Of a stretch of 32,440 nt of DNA, positions 24,110 to 31,126 are shown piece by piece. A program made the position numbers and the translations under genes. How positions within the stretch are numbered: the stretch's first letter is position 1; each line of letters begins with the position of its first letter. The notes beneath the pieces are model-generated. The model was given only the letters and a program-made list of their open reading frames with translations, did no database searches and had not been told where the DNA came from. Source of the DNA: an uncultured bacterium (GTDB lineage: Bacteria > Bacteroidota > Bacteroidia > Bacteroidales > Marinifilaceae); NCBI GenBank assembly GCA_905216195.1, contig CAJMSX010000044.1:1-32440 (forward strand). The letters run 5' to 3'.

Positions 24110-25048
24110 ATGGAAAGACGAGAATTTTTAAAAGCGATAGCTGTAGCAGGAGTAGCTGCGACAATAAAGTTGAGTAATCCCATGAGTGTTCTGGCGCAAA
24201 GCGGCCGGAACGAAACGACCGGTGCCGGATATGATCTGGTTGCCGTGATGGGTGGCGAACCGGAAGAAATGTTCCGGAAAGCCATGGACGAACTGGGTGG
24301 TATAGGCCGGTTTGTCAAAGCGGGTCAAAAAGTGGTGGTCAAGCCGAATATCGGCTGGGACAAGTCACCCGAATTGGCCGGAAATACGAACCCGAAGCTG
24401 GTTACTGAAATCATCAGGCAATGTTTCGATGCGGGAGCGAAAGAAGTGGTGGTATTCGATCATACCTGCGACGATTGGATCAAATGTTATAAAAACAGCG
24501 GGATAGAGGAAGCGGCGAAGGCTGCCGGAGCTAAAGTGGTGCCTGCTCATGAAGAATCCTACTACCGGGAGGTAGAATTGCCTCAGGCCCGGAATCTGAA
24601 AAAAGCAAAAATTCATCAGGCTATCCTGGATTGTGACGTATGGATAAATGTGCCTATTCTCAAAAATCACGGCGGAGCCAAAATGACCATCGCCATGAAA
24701 AATCATATGGGAATCGTATGGGATCGCGGCTTTTTCCATAAGAATGATTTACAGCAGTGTATAGCCGATATATGTACGTTGAGTAAGCCGGCCGTGCTTC
24801 ATGTCGTGGATGCATACCGGGTCATGAAGACAAACGGTCCTCGCGGCAAGTCGGCTGCGGACGTTGTAAATCCGAAGGGACTCTTTATTTCTACGGATAT
24901 CGTAGCGGTGGATACCGCGGCGACCAAATTTTTCAATCAGATCGAATCCATGCCGCTGGAGGTGGTGGGACATTTGGCGAAAGGAGAAGAACTGAAAGTG
25001 GGTACGATGGATATCGATCGTCTGAAAGTGAAAAGGATTAAAATGTAA
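24110..25048 (+). CDS. DUF362-family protein with Tat-type signal
   Basis: This 312-residue protein begins MERREFLKAIAVAGVAATIKL, a twin-arginine export signal (RREFLK) that suggests folding with a cofactor before export. The body matches DUF362: VVVKPNIGWDKSPE, VVVFDHTCDDW, CDVWINVPILKNHGGAKMTIAMKNHMG, and FISTDIVAVDTAATKFF near the C-terminus. Unlike some DUF362 proteins it has no ferredoxin motif of its own. The polyferredoxin gene follows after 80 bases and probably supplies the electron-transfer part. The reaction is unknown. It lies 66 bases after the phosphoribosyltransferase gene on the same strand. Confidence 0.8.
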   Translation: MERREFLKAIAVAGVAATIKLSNPMSVLAQSGRNETTGAGYDLVAVMGGEPEEMFRKAMDELGGIGRFVKAGQKVVVKPNIGWDKSPELAGNTNPKLVTEIIRQCFDAGAKEVVVFDHTCDDWIKCYKNSGIEEAAKAAGAKVVPAHEESYYREVELPQARNLKKAKIHQAILDCDVWINVPILKNHGGAKMTIAMKNHMGIVWDRGFFHKNDLQQCIADICTLSKPAVLHVVDAYRVMKTNGPRGKSAADVVNPKGLFISTDIVAVDTAATKFFNQIESMPLEVVGHLAKGEELKVGTMDIDRLKVKRIKM

Positions 25049-25069
25049 TATACTGAAAATCAGAAGTCC

Positions 25070-25093
25070 GGGGATGCCTTGTCGGGTATCCCC
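25070..25093 (+). terminator. Hairpin after the DUF362 gene, possible terminator
   Basis: GGGGATGCC (25070-25078) pairs with GGTATCCCC (25085-25093), nine pairs including one G-U. A T run (25108-25114) follows only after about 15 bases, so it is at best an imperfect terminator between this gene and the polyferredoxin gene. Confidence 0.4.
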
Positions 25094-25128
25094 CGATTCC
25101 CGGTGTTCTTTTTTCGAATGAAAAGCCT

Positions 25129-26643
25129 ATGTTAAGGAAATTGCGTATACTCGTATCGGTGGTAGTGTGGGTTTTGATCACTTTTTATTTTCTGGATTTT
25201 GCCGGAATTGTCGGAAATAACTCTTTTTTACCCCGCATACAACTGGTTCCGGCTGTGTTATCGGTGAGTGCTCTGGTGCTGATCGGGTGGGTGATACTCA
25301 CGTTGCTATTCGGACGGATATATTGTTCTTCCGTCTGTCCGATGGGGATCTTCCAGGATGTGATGACCTGGATTTCGAGACGGAGGAATAAAAAAAAGAG
25401 ATACGGTTACCGTCCGCCCCGGAACCTGTTGCGTTGGAGTATAGTGGGAGGGATTATCCTCGCTTTTTTGTTCGGATTCACTTTGCTGCTGAGTATTTTC
25501 GATCCCTATAGTGCCTACGGGAGAATGATTACGAATGTATTCAAGCCTTTGTATATTGCGGGCAACAACGGTTTAGCCTGGCTGTTTACCAAATACGGGA
25601 TTTATAATTTCTATTATATCGAAGTGAGCATTCGCAGTCTGGCCGCCTTTGTGGTCGGTGTGGCTACTTTCGGTATTATCGGATTTATGGCCTATCGATA
25701 CGGCCGGACTTATTGCAATACGGTTTGTCCGGTGGGGACCCTGCTGGGTTTTTTGTCTAAGTACTCTTTCTTTAAGGTCCGTATCGATACGGCTGCCTGT
25801 AACGGTTGCGGTCTGTGCGCTTTAAAATGCAAGGCTTCTTGTATCGATAGCAAGCAACATGCCGTCGATTACAGCCGGTGTGTGGACTGTTTCGATTGTA
25901 TCGAAAATTGCAGGCAGAAAGCCATTTCTTTTTCCGTCCGCCCTAAAAAAGCGTCCCGGGAGGTGCCGGCTACCGATGTGTCCAAGCGGCAGTTTCTGAC
26001 CACAGCTCTGGCTACGGCTTTGGTGGTGCCTAAGGCTATGGCGCAACAGGGAGCGGGAATGCTGACGCAGAATAAGCCCTATAAGCGGGAGAACCCTTTG
26101 AGTCCCCCGGGTTCCCGGAGTGCAGAACACTTGTTAAAACATTGCACGGCCTGTCACCTTTGTGTCAGCCGTTGCCCTTCCCGCGTACTGAAGCCGGCTT
26201 TTATGGAATACGGTTTAGGAGGTATGATGCAGCCTTTAATGGATTTTGAAAAGGGATTTTGTAATTTTGATTGTACGGTATGTTCGGATGTTTGTCCGAA
26301 CGGAGCCATTCTGCCTCTCACCGTCCAAGAGAAGCACGAAACCCAGGTGGGGAAAGTGGTATTCCTGGTGGAAAATTGCATCGTGTATACCGATGAAACG
26401 AGTTGCGGAGCTTGTTCCGAACATTGTCCCACTCAGGCGGTAATGATGGTGCCTTATAAAAACGGCCTGACCATTCCTCAGGTAAATACCGATATTTGTG
26501 TCGGTTGCGGAGGTTGTGAGTACGTATGTCCCGTACGGCCCTTCCGGGCGATACATGTGGAAGGTAATCCCATACACCAAAAAGCGCATCCTTTTGTAGA
26601 ATCGGAAAAGAAAGACGTGGAATTGGACGATTTCGGTTTTTAA
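25129..26643 (+). CDS. Membrane polyferredoxin, NapH-like and NapG-like parts fused
   Basis: The 504-residue protein joins two redox units. Residues 1-265 are NapH-like: about four or five membrane helices, two CxxxCP motifs (Cys66/Cys70, Cys196/Cys200), then two [4Fe-4S] sets (Cys224, 227, 230, 234; Cys251, 254, 257, 261). At 285-306 comes SKRQFLTTALATALVVPKAMAQ-type sequence, which looks like the Tat/TM signal of NapG-type proteins placed internally. Residues 330-490 then carry four more cluster motifs (starting at Cys339, Cys378, Cys426 and Cys457). Such proteins pass electrons from the membrane quinol pool to envelope enzymes. The C-terminal part may lie on the periplasmic side. The DUF362 protein upstream is the likely partner. 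The riboflavin operon begins just after it. Confidence 0.8.
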   Translation: MLRKLRILVSVVVWVLITFYFLDFAGIVGNNSFLPRIQLVPAVLSVSALVLIGWVILTLLFGRIYCSSVCPMGIFQDVMTWISRRRNKKKRYGYRPPRNLLRWSIVGGIILAFLFGFTLLLSIFDPYSAYGRMITNVFKPLYIAGNNGLAWLFTKYGIYNFYYIEVSIRSLAAFVVGVATFGIIGFMAYRYGRTYCNTVCPVGTLLGFLSKYSFFKVRIDTAACNGCGLCALKCKASCIDSKQHAVDYSRCVDCFDCIENCRQKAISFSVRPKKASREVPATDVSKRQFLTTALATALVVPKAMAQQGAGMLTQNKPYKRENPLSPPGSRSAEHLLKHCTACHLCVSRCPSRVLKPAFMEYGLGGMMQPLMDFEKGFCNFDCTVCSDVCPNGAILPLTVQEKHETQVGKVVFLVENCIVYTDETSCGACSEHCPTQAVMMVPYKNGLTIPQVNTDICVGCGGCEYVCPVRPFRAIHVEGNPIHQKAHPFVESEKKDVELDDFGF

Positions 26644-26669
26644 GGGAGCGGGCATTTTCCGGTTTAAAT

Positions 26670-26701
26670 GTTGGGTATTTTCCCGGAATTGTTTACCTTT
26701 G
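26670..26701 (+). promoter_or_regulatory. Promoter of the riboflavin operon
   Basis: GTTG (26670-26673, one base off TTTG) and TACCTTTG (26694-26701, TAnnTTTG) are 20 bases apart. Transcription would start some 7-10 bases before the FMN aptamer, as expected for a riboswitch leader. Confidence 0.6.
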
Positions 26702-26715
26702 TCCCGGTTGAATAT

Positions 26716-26830
26716 TTCTTCGGGGCAGGGTGTAATTCCCTACCGGCGGTGATAGTCCGCGACTCCCTTTACAGGGACTGAACCGGTGAAAATCCGGTAC
26801 CGACGGTGAAAGTCCGGATGGTAGAAGAAG
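26716..26830 (+). promoter_or_regulatory. FMN riboswitch (RFN element)
   Basis: The conserved core of the RFN element is intact: GGGGCAGGGTGTAATTCCC, TACCGGCGGTGATAGTCCGCGA, a variable arm, CCGGTGAAAATCCGGTACCGACGGTGAAAGTCCGGATGG, and the closing GAAGAA. TTCTTC (26716-26721) pairs with GAAGAA (26824-26829) as stem P1. FMN binding is known to favour the closed aptamer and shut down riboflavin genes. A terminator follows at 26875-26902. Confidence 0.95.
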
Positions 26831-26874
26831 TTTAGCAGATAAGGATCTATCTGTATAAATCAGTATATATAACG

Positions 26875-26902
26875 CCCCGAACTGGTAGTCCGGGGTTTTT
26901 TT
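26875..26902 (+). terminator. Riboswitch-controlled terminator before ribD
   Basis: CCCCGAAC (26875-26882) pairs with GTCCGGGG (26888-26895) apart from one A-C mismatch, and seven T follow (26896-26902). Position between aptamer and ribD suggests it is the expression platform: FMN would promote its formation. The competing antiterminator was not mapped. Confidence 0.75.
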
Positions 26903-26921
26903 ATGCGCTGAATTATGCCTT

Positions 26922-28046
26922 ATGAGTGAAAGAATGCAAAACGAGACCGATCGCCTTTTGATGTGCAGAGCCATGGAACTGGCCGAAAGAGGAAAAGGAC
27001 ACGTCAATCCGAATCCTTTGGTGGGAGCTGTAGTCGTCCTGGATGGAGAAATTATCGGGGAGGGTTGGCATGCCTGTTACGGAGGGTGGCATGCGGAACG
27101 GAATGCCTTCCGCAATTGCAAGGTTTCTCCCCGGGGAGCCACTTTATACGTGACTCTCGAGCCTTGTTGCCATTATGGAAAAACGCCTCCCTGTACGGAG
27201 GCTATTCTGGAAAACGGGATAGCCCGGGTAGTGATCGGGTTAAAAGACCCCAACCCCTTAGTGGGGGGAAAAGGGATAGAACGCTTGAGGAAGGCGGGTA
27301 TCGAAGTGGTGACCGGGATAGAAGAGGAGAAGCTGAAAGAACAGAACCGGATATTTTTAAAGTATATTACGAACCGGATTCCCTGGGTGGTTTTGAAAAC
27401 GGCTATGACGCTGGACGGTAAAATCGCGGCTGCAGGAGGAGATTCGAAGTGGGTGACGGGAGAAGCGGCCCGCCACCGGGTTCAGGAGATGCGTAGTGAA
27501 TATATGGGAATTCTGGTAGGAGCGGGAACGGTGAAAACCGACGACCCTTTGCTGAATTGCCGTTTGGGAGAAGATAGGCGGCAACCGGTCCGGATTATAG
27601 CGGATTCAAAAGCGGCCATATCTCCGGACAGCCGGATTCTGCAGACGGCCCGAAAATACCGTACGCTTATCGCTCATACGGAAGCTGCTCCGGCCGAATA
27701 CCTGAAAAGGATACGGGAATGTGGAGCGGAAACCTGTGCGTGCCGGGAACGCGGAGCGAGAGTCGATATCCCCGAGTTGTTGAGCCGTTTGGGGGCGATG
27801 GGGATAGATTCGGTGTTGCTGGAAGGAGGGGGAGAATTGAATGCGGCCTTTATCCGGGAAGGATGTGTAGACGAGGTTTTTGCTTTTATAGCTCCCAAAA
27901 TCATCGGAGGAAAAGAGGCCAAAACCCCGGTGGAAGGAAGCGGGTTCCGGAAGATGGAGGAAGCGGTGAAATTGAAGGATATACGGGTGGAGCAATTAGG
28001 AGAAGATATTTTGATCCGGGGAAAGGTGCAAAAAAGGGAACAGTAG
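26922..28046 (+). CDS. ribD: Bifunctional riboflavin deaminase/reductase
   Basis: RibD carries out two steps after GTP cyclohydrolase II: deamination of the pyrimidine and NADPH-dependent reduction of the ribose. The N-terminal deaminase (to about 145) has the zinc site HAERNAF (His57, Glu59) and PCCHYGKTPPC (Cys82, Cys91), with NPNPLVGAVVV before it. The reductase (about 150-370) shows PWVVLKTAMTLDGKIA, SKWVTGEAAR, GAGTVKTDDP and LLEGGGELNAAFI. At 374 residues it is of normal length and both activities appear intact. The ATG at 26922 is taken; an ATG four codons on is also possible. It is the first gene behind the FMN riboswitch. Confidence 0.95.
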   Translation: MSERMQNETDRLLMCRAMELAERGKGHVNPNPLVGAVVVLDGEIIGEGWHACYGGWHAERNAFRNCKVSPRGATLYVTLEPCCHYGKTPPCTEAILENGIARVVIGLKDPNPLVGGKGIERLRKAGIEVVTGIEEEKLKEQNRIFLKYITNRIPWVVLKTAMTLDGKIAAAGGDSKWVTGEAARHRVQEMRSEYMGILVGAGTVKTDDPLLNCRLGEDRRQPVRIIADSKAAISPDSRILQTARKYRTLIAHTEAAPAEYLKRIRECGAETCACRERGARVDIPELLSRLGAMGIDSVLLEGGGELNAAFIREGCVDEVFAFIAPKIIGGKEAKTPVEGSGFRKMEEAVKLKDIRVEQLGEDILIRGKVQKREQ

Positions 28047-28079
28047 AGCTTGGTGAATAGGTTTGATAAGAAATAAGTC

Positions 28080-28718
28080 ATGTTTACAGGAATCATAGAA
28101 GAAATCGGTAAAGTTAAAAGTGTTGCCCGGGGAAGCAGGAGCGTGGTGCTTGAAATTGAAGCGAAGAAAGTTTTGGAAGGTACCCGGATTGGGGACAGCA
28201 TTGCGACGAACGGTGCTTGCCTCACGGTGGTTTCGATGACCTCCGGCGTTTTTCGGGCGGATGTTATGCCGGAAACCATGCAGCGGACGAATCTGGGGGA
28301 TTTAAAACCCGGCGATCCGGTGAATCTGGAAAGGGCGTTGGCATTCGGCGGCCGGTTGGGCGGACATCTGGTGGCAGGGCATGTGGATGGAACCGGACGG
28401 ATTTTGCGGATGGAAAAAGACGACAATGCCGTTTGGCTAACCGTCGGGACTTCTCCGGCGATTTTGAAGTACGTGATTGAAAAGGGTTCCGTAGCCATCG
28501 ACGGAGTAAGTCTGACGGTCGCCTATGTGGACGATTCCGTTTTCAAAGTATCTGTCATTCCTCATACTCAGAAAGAGACGACCTTAACGGCCAAACGTAC
28601 GGGAGAGCGGGTCAATTTGGAAAACGATATGATTGTTCGCTATGTGGAAAAACTGATGAATAAAGGAGAGCCGGGACAAGGACTGAGCCTGGAATTTCTG
28701 GAAGCAAACGGGTTTTAG
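28080..28718 (+). CDS. ribE: Riboflavin synthase, alpha subunit type
   Basis: This enzyme joins two molecules of 6,7-dimethyl-8-ribityllumazine to give riboflavin and the pyrimidinedione that RibH recycles. The sequence shows the internal duplication of lumazine-binding domains. Repeat one starts MFTGIIEEIGKVKSV and holds NGACLTVV. Repeat two starts GGHLVAGHVDGTGRIL and holds IDGVSLTVAYV. The 212-residue length fits. The C-terminal helix NLENDMIVRYVEKLM supports trimer formation in known structures. It is 33 bases after ribD. In some species this gene is called ribC; ribE follows E. coli use. Confidence 0.95.
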   Translation: MFTGIIEEIGKVKSVARGSRSVVLEIEAKKVLEGTRIGDSIATNGACLTVVSMTSGVFRADVMPETMQRTNLGDLKPGDPVNLERALAFGGRLGGHLVAGHVDGTGRILRMEKDDNAVWLTVGTSPAILKYVIEKGSVAIDGVSLTVAYVDDSVFKVSVIPHTQKETTLTAKRTGERVNLENDMIVRYVEKLMNKGEPGQGLSLEFLEANGF

Positions 28719-28780
28719 TCGGTGTTTTGACAAAAATAATAAACTTCGAAGGTTGGTATGAATTAAATAATAAACGAGTT

Positions 28781-30046
28781 ATGGAAGAGATAAAATTTAA
28801 TACGATAGAAGAAGCGGTGGCCGATCTGAAGGCCGGGAAGATGATCGTCACGGTCGATGATCCCGACCGGGAAAATGAGGGAGATCTGATTTGCGCGGCC
28901 CAATTTGCCACTTTGGAGAACGTCAATTTCATGGCCTCTTATGCTAAAGGCTTGATATGTATGCCGATGAGCCGGGCAATGACGGAGAAGTTAAACTTGC
29001 AGCAAATGGTGGCGAACAATACCGATAATCATGCTACGGCATTTACCGTGTCGATCGATCATGTCTCCACCTCTACGGGAATTTCGGCTTTAGAACGTTC
29101 GGTGACGGCGATGAAGAGCGTGGAAGAGGATGCCAAACCTTCCGATTTCCGCCGTCCCGGTCATATGTTTCCGTTGGAGGCTAAGCCGGGGGGCGTATTG
29201 GAACGAATGGGACATACCGAAGCTACGGTGGATTTGATGCGGATTGCCGGGTTGAAAGAATGCGGACTGTGTTGCGAGATTATGCGGGAGGACGGAACGA
29301 TGATGCGAACTACGGAATTGTTGCAGTTTGCCCGTCGTTACGGTCTCAAGGTGATTACCGTAGCCGATCTCATTGCTTATCGCCGTCGTACGGAAATATT
29401 GGTGGAACGGGTGACCGAAGCGGAAATGCCGACCAAATACGGTGTGTTTAAAGCCTACGGATATGTAAATAAAATCAGCGGTGAACATCACGTGGCTTTG
29501 GTGAAAGGAGATGTGTCAAACGGTGAACCGGTATTGTGCCGGGTACATTCCGAATGTCTGACCGGCGATGCTTTCGGTTCTTTACGTTGCGACTGTGGTG
29601 AACAGTTGGCCGAAGCCATGCGGCGGATCGAGAAAAACGGGAGGGGAGTGTTGCTTTATATGAGGCAGGAAGGCCGGGGTATCGGATTGATCAATAAATT
29701 AAAAGCCTATCATTTGCAGGACGGGGGAATGGATACCGTGGAAGCCAATCTGGCCCTCGGATTTAAGGCGGATTTGCGGGAATACGGTACCGGCGCTGAA
29801 ATTCTGGCCGACCTGGGAGTGAAGAAAATGATACTGATGACCAATAATCCTTTGAAGATCAGAGGGCTGGATGGTTATGGACTGGAAGTCGTAGGGCGGG
29901 AACCGATAGAAATGACCTGTAATGAAAAGAATGAGTTTTATATGTATACCAAATACAAAAAAATGGGGCATATTTTACATGTGAAAAACGATTGGAAGGT
30001 CGACCATGAACGGCAGGAAACAGAACATCATAACGTAAAAAAATAA
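28781..30046 (+). CDS. ribBA: Bifunctional DHBP synthase / GTP cyclohydrolase II
   Basis: RibBA provides both starting materials for riboflavin. The N-terminal half (about 1-205) makes 3,4-dihydroxy-2-butanone 4-phosphate from ribulose 5-phosphate and shows DDPDRENEGDLICAAQ, STSTGISALER and RPGHMFPLEA. The C-terminal half (about 210-400) opens GTP and has the zinc cysteines in HSECLTGDAFGSLRCDCGEQL and the catalytic YMRQEGRGIGL, then DLREYGTGAEILADLG and TNNPLKIRGL. Both active sites look complete. The ATG at 28781 is preferred because the family starts at about this point; an in-frame ATG at 28727 would add 18 residues of no known match. It is the third gene of the riboswitch operon. Confidence 0.95.
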   Translation: MEEIKFNTIEEAVADLKAGKMIVTVDDPDRENEGDLICAAQFATLENVNFMASYAKGLICMPMSRAMTEKLNLQQMVANNTDNHATAFTVSIDHVSTSTGISALERSVTAMKSVEEDAKPSDFRRPGHMFPLEAKPGGVLERMGHTEATVDLMRIAGLKECGLCCEIMREDGTMMRTTELLQFARRYGLKVITVADLIAYRRRTEILVERVTEAEMPTKYGVFKAYGYVNKISGEHHVALVKGDVSNGEPVLCRVHSECLTGDAFGSLRCDCGEQLAEAMRRIEKNGRGVLLYMRQEGRGIGLINKLKAYHLQDGGMDTVEANLALGFKADLREYGTGAEILADLGVKKMILMTNNPLKIRGLDGYGLEVVGREPIEMTCNEKNEFYMYTKYKKMGHILHVKNDWKVDHERQETEHHNVKK

Positions 30047-30065
30047 TTATTTAATCCGATAGATT

Positions 30066-30530
30066 ATGAATACACTGGAAGGAAAACTCTTGGCCGAAGG
30101 CCAGCGGATAGGAATTGTCGCAGCGCGTTTTAACGAATTTATTACTTCGAAATTACTGGGGGGAGCCGTAGATGCTTTTGTCCGTCACGGGGGAGTCGAA
30201 ACGGATCTGGAAGTGGCCTGGGTCCCCGGCGCTTTTGAAATTCCTTTGGTTGCCAAAAAGATGGCGGAAAGCGGCAAATACGATGCGGTGGTCTGTTTAG
30301 GAGCCGTCATCCGGGGAGCGACTCCTCATTTCGATATGGTGGCGAACGAGGCTACCAAGGGAGTGGCTCAGGTAGGCCTGCAAACGGGAGTGCCGGTGAT
30401 TTTCGGCATATTGACGACCGATTCCATCGAGCAAGCGGTGGAAAGAGCGGGAACGAAGGCCGGAAACAAGGGCTTTGAAGCAGTAGCGGGTGCTATAGAA
30501 ATGATAAATTTATTAAAACAGATCGGATGA
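30066..30530 (+). CDS. ribH: 6,7-dimethyl-8-ribityllumazine synthase
   Basis: RibH condenses the RibD-derived pyrimidine with the RibB product to form the lumazine that riboflavin synthase uses. The 154-residue protein has IGIVAARFNEFITSKLL, the substrate-binding WVPGAFEIP (52-60), and GAVIRGATPHFDMVANEATKG with catalytic His88, then PVIFGILTTDSIEQAVERAGTKAGNKG. All usual residues are present. It starts 19 bases after ribBA, closing the operon, and a strong hairpin follows the stop. Confidence 0.95.
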   Translation: MNTLEGKLLAEGQRIGIVAARFNEFITSKLLGGAVDAFVRHGGVETDLEVAWVPGAFEIPLVAKKMAESGKYDAVVCLGAVIRGATPHFDMVANEATKGVAQVGLQTGVPVIFGILTTDSIEQAVERAGTKAGNKGFEAVAGAIEMINLLKQIG

Positions 30531-30533
30531 AGT

Positions 30534-30568
30534 TTTGCGATTGACGGTAAAATTCCGTCAATCGCAAA
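30534..30568. terminator. Terminator of the riboflavin operon, shared with tpx
   Basis: TTTGCGATTGACGG (30534-30547) and CCGTCAATCGCAAA (30555-30568) make a perfect 14-bp stem with a seven-base loop. It sits between convergent ribH and tpx. T-rich sequence follows on the plus strand (GTTTTCTTT at 30571-30579), so it likely works best for ribH. Confidence 0.75.
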
Positions 30569-30577
30569 CCGTTTTCT

Positions 30578-31087
30578 TTACAGAGCGGCTTGAATAGCGT
30601 TCAGGGCTTTTTCATAATCCGGTTCTTCCGTAATTTCCGGGACATACTCTACGTGTTTGATTTTCATGTCTTTCCCGATGACGATGACGCCCCGGGAGAG
30701 TAAACGCAATTCTTCGATCAGAAAACCGTATTTCAGGCCGAAATCGAGATCCTTATGGTCCGATAAAGTAATCACCTGCTCTATGCCTTCCGCTGCGCAA
30801 TAGCGATAGAGTGCAAAAGGAAGGTCGCAGGAAATGGCTAATATGACGACCTCTTTGCTGGCTTTGCTGGCGACTTCGTTGAAATGATGCATTTGAGCGG
30901 AACATACCGGCGTATCGATCGAAGGAAAAACGGAAATAACGATCACTTTTTGCTGGAATTCTTCCAGACTAATCGGTTCCAGGTGTTTTCCCAGGGCGTA
31001 AAAAGCGGGAGCGGTTTCGCCGGTTTTTACCGGTTTTCCTACCAGAGTCAAAGGTCTCCCATGCATAGTAATGTGTCTTTCTTCCAT
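30578..31087 (-). CDS. tpx: Thiol peroxidase (Tpx, atypical 2-Cys peroxiredoxin)
   Basis: Tpx reduces hydrogen and lipid peroxides with electrons from thioredoxin. The peroxidatic cysteine Cys62 is in FPSIDTPVCSAQMHHFN, with the conserved Thr59 and Pro60. The resolving Cys97 is in CDLPFALYRYCAAEG, matching the Cys61/Cys95 pair of E. coli Tpx. The 169-residue length is normal. An extra Cys87 lies before DLPFA. No signal peptide is visible, so it is cytosolic. It lies 39 bases downstream of the TonB-dependent receptor gene on the same strand and may be transcribed with it, though peroxide control from a separate promoter is equally possible. Confidence 0.93.
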   Translation of the reverse strand: MEERHITMHGRPLTLVGKPVKTGETAPAFYALGKHLEPISLEEFQQKVIVISVFPSIDTPVCSAQMHHFNEVASKASKEVVILAISCDLPFALYRYCAAEGIEQVITLSDHKDLDFGLKYGFLIEELRLLSRGVIVIGKDMKIKHVEYVPEITEEPDYEKALNAIQAAL

Positions 31088-31126
31088 AAGTTTTTGATTT
31101 TTTTACGAAAGAAAGTTATTTTAGGT

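Noticed and set aside
27674..28498. Minus-strand frame of 274 codons opposite ribD and ribE
   Set aside because: Both genes on the plus strand are well identified with intact motifs. The antisense product is Ser/Pro/Arg-rich low-complexity sequence with no domain.
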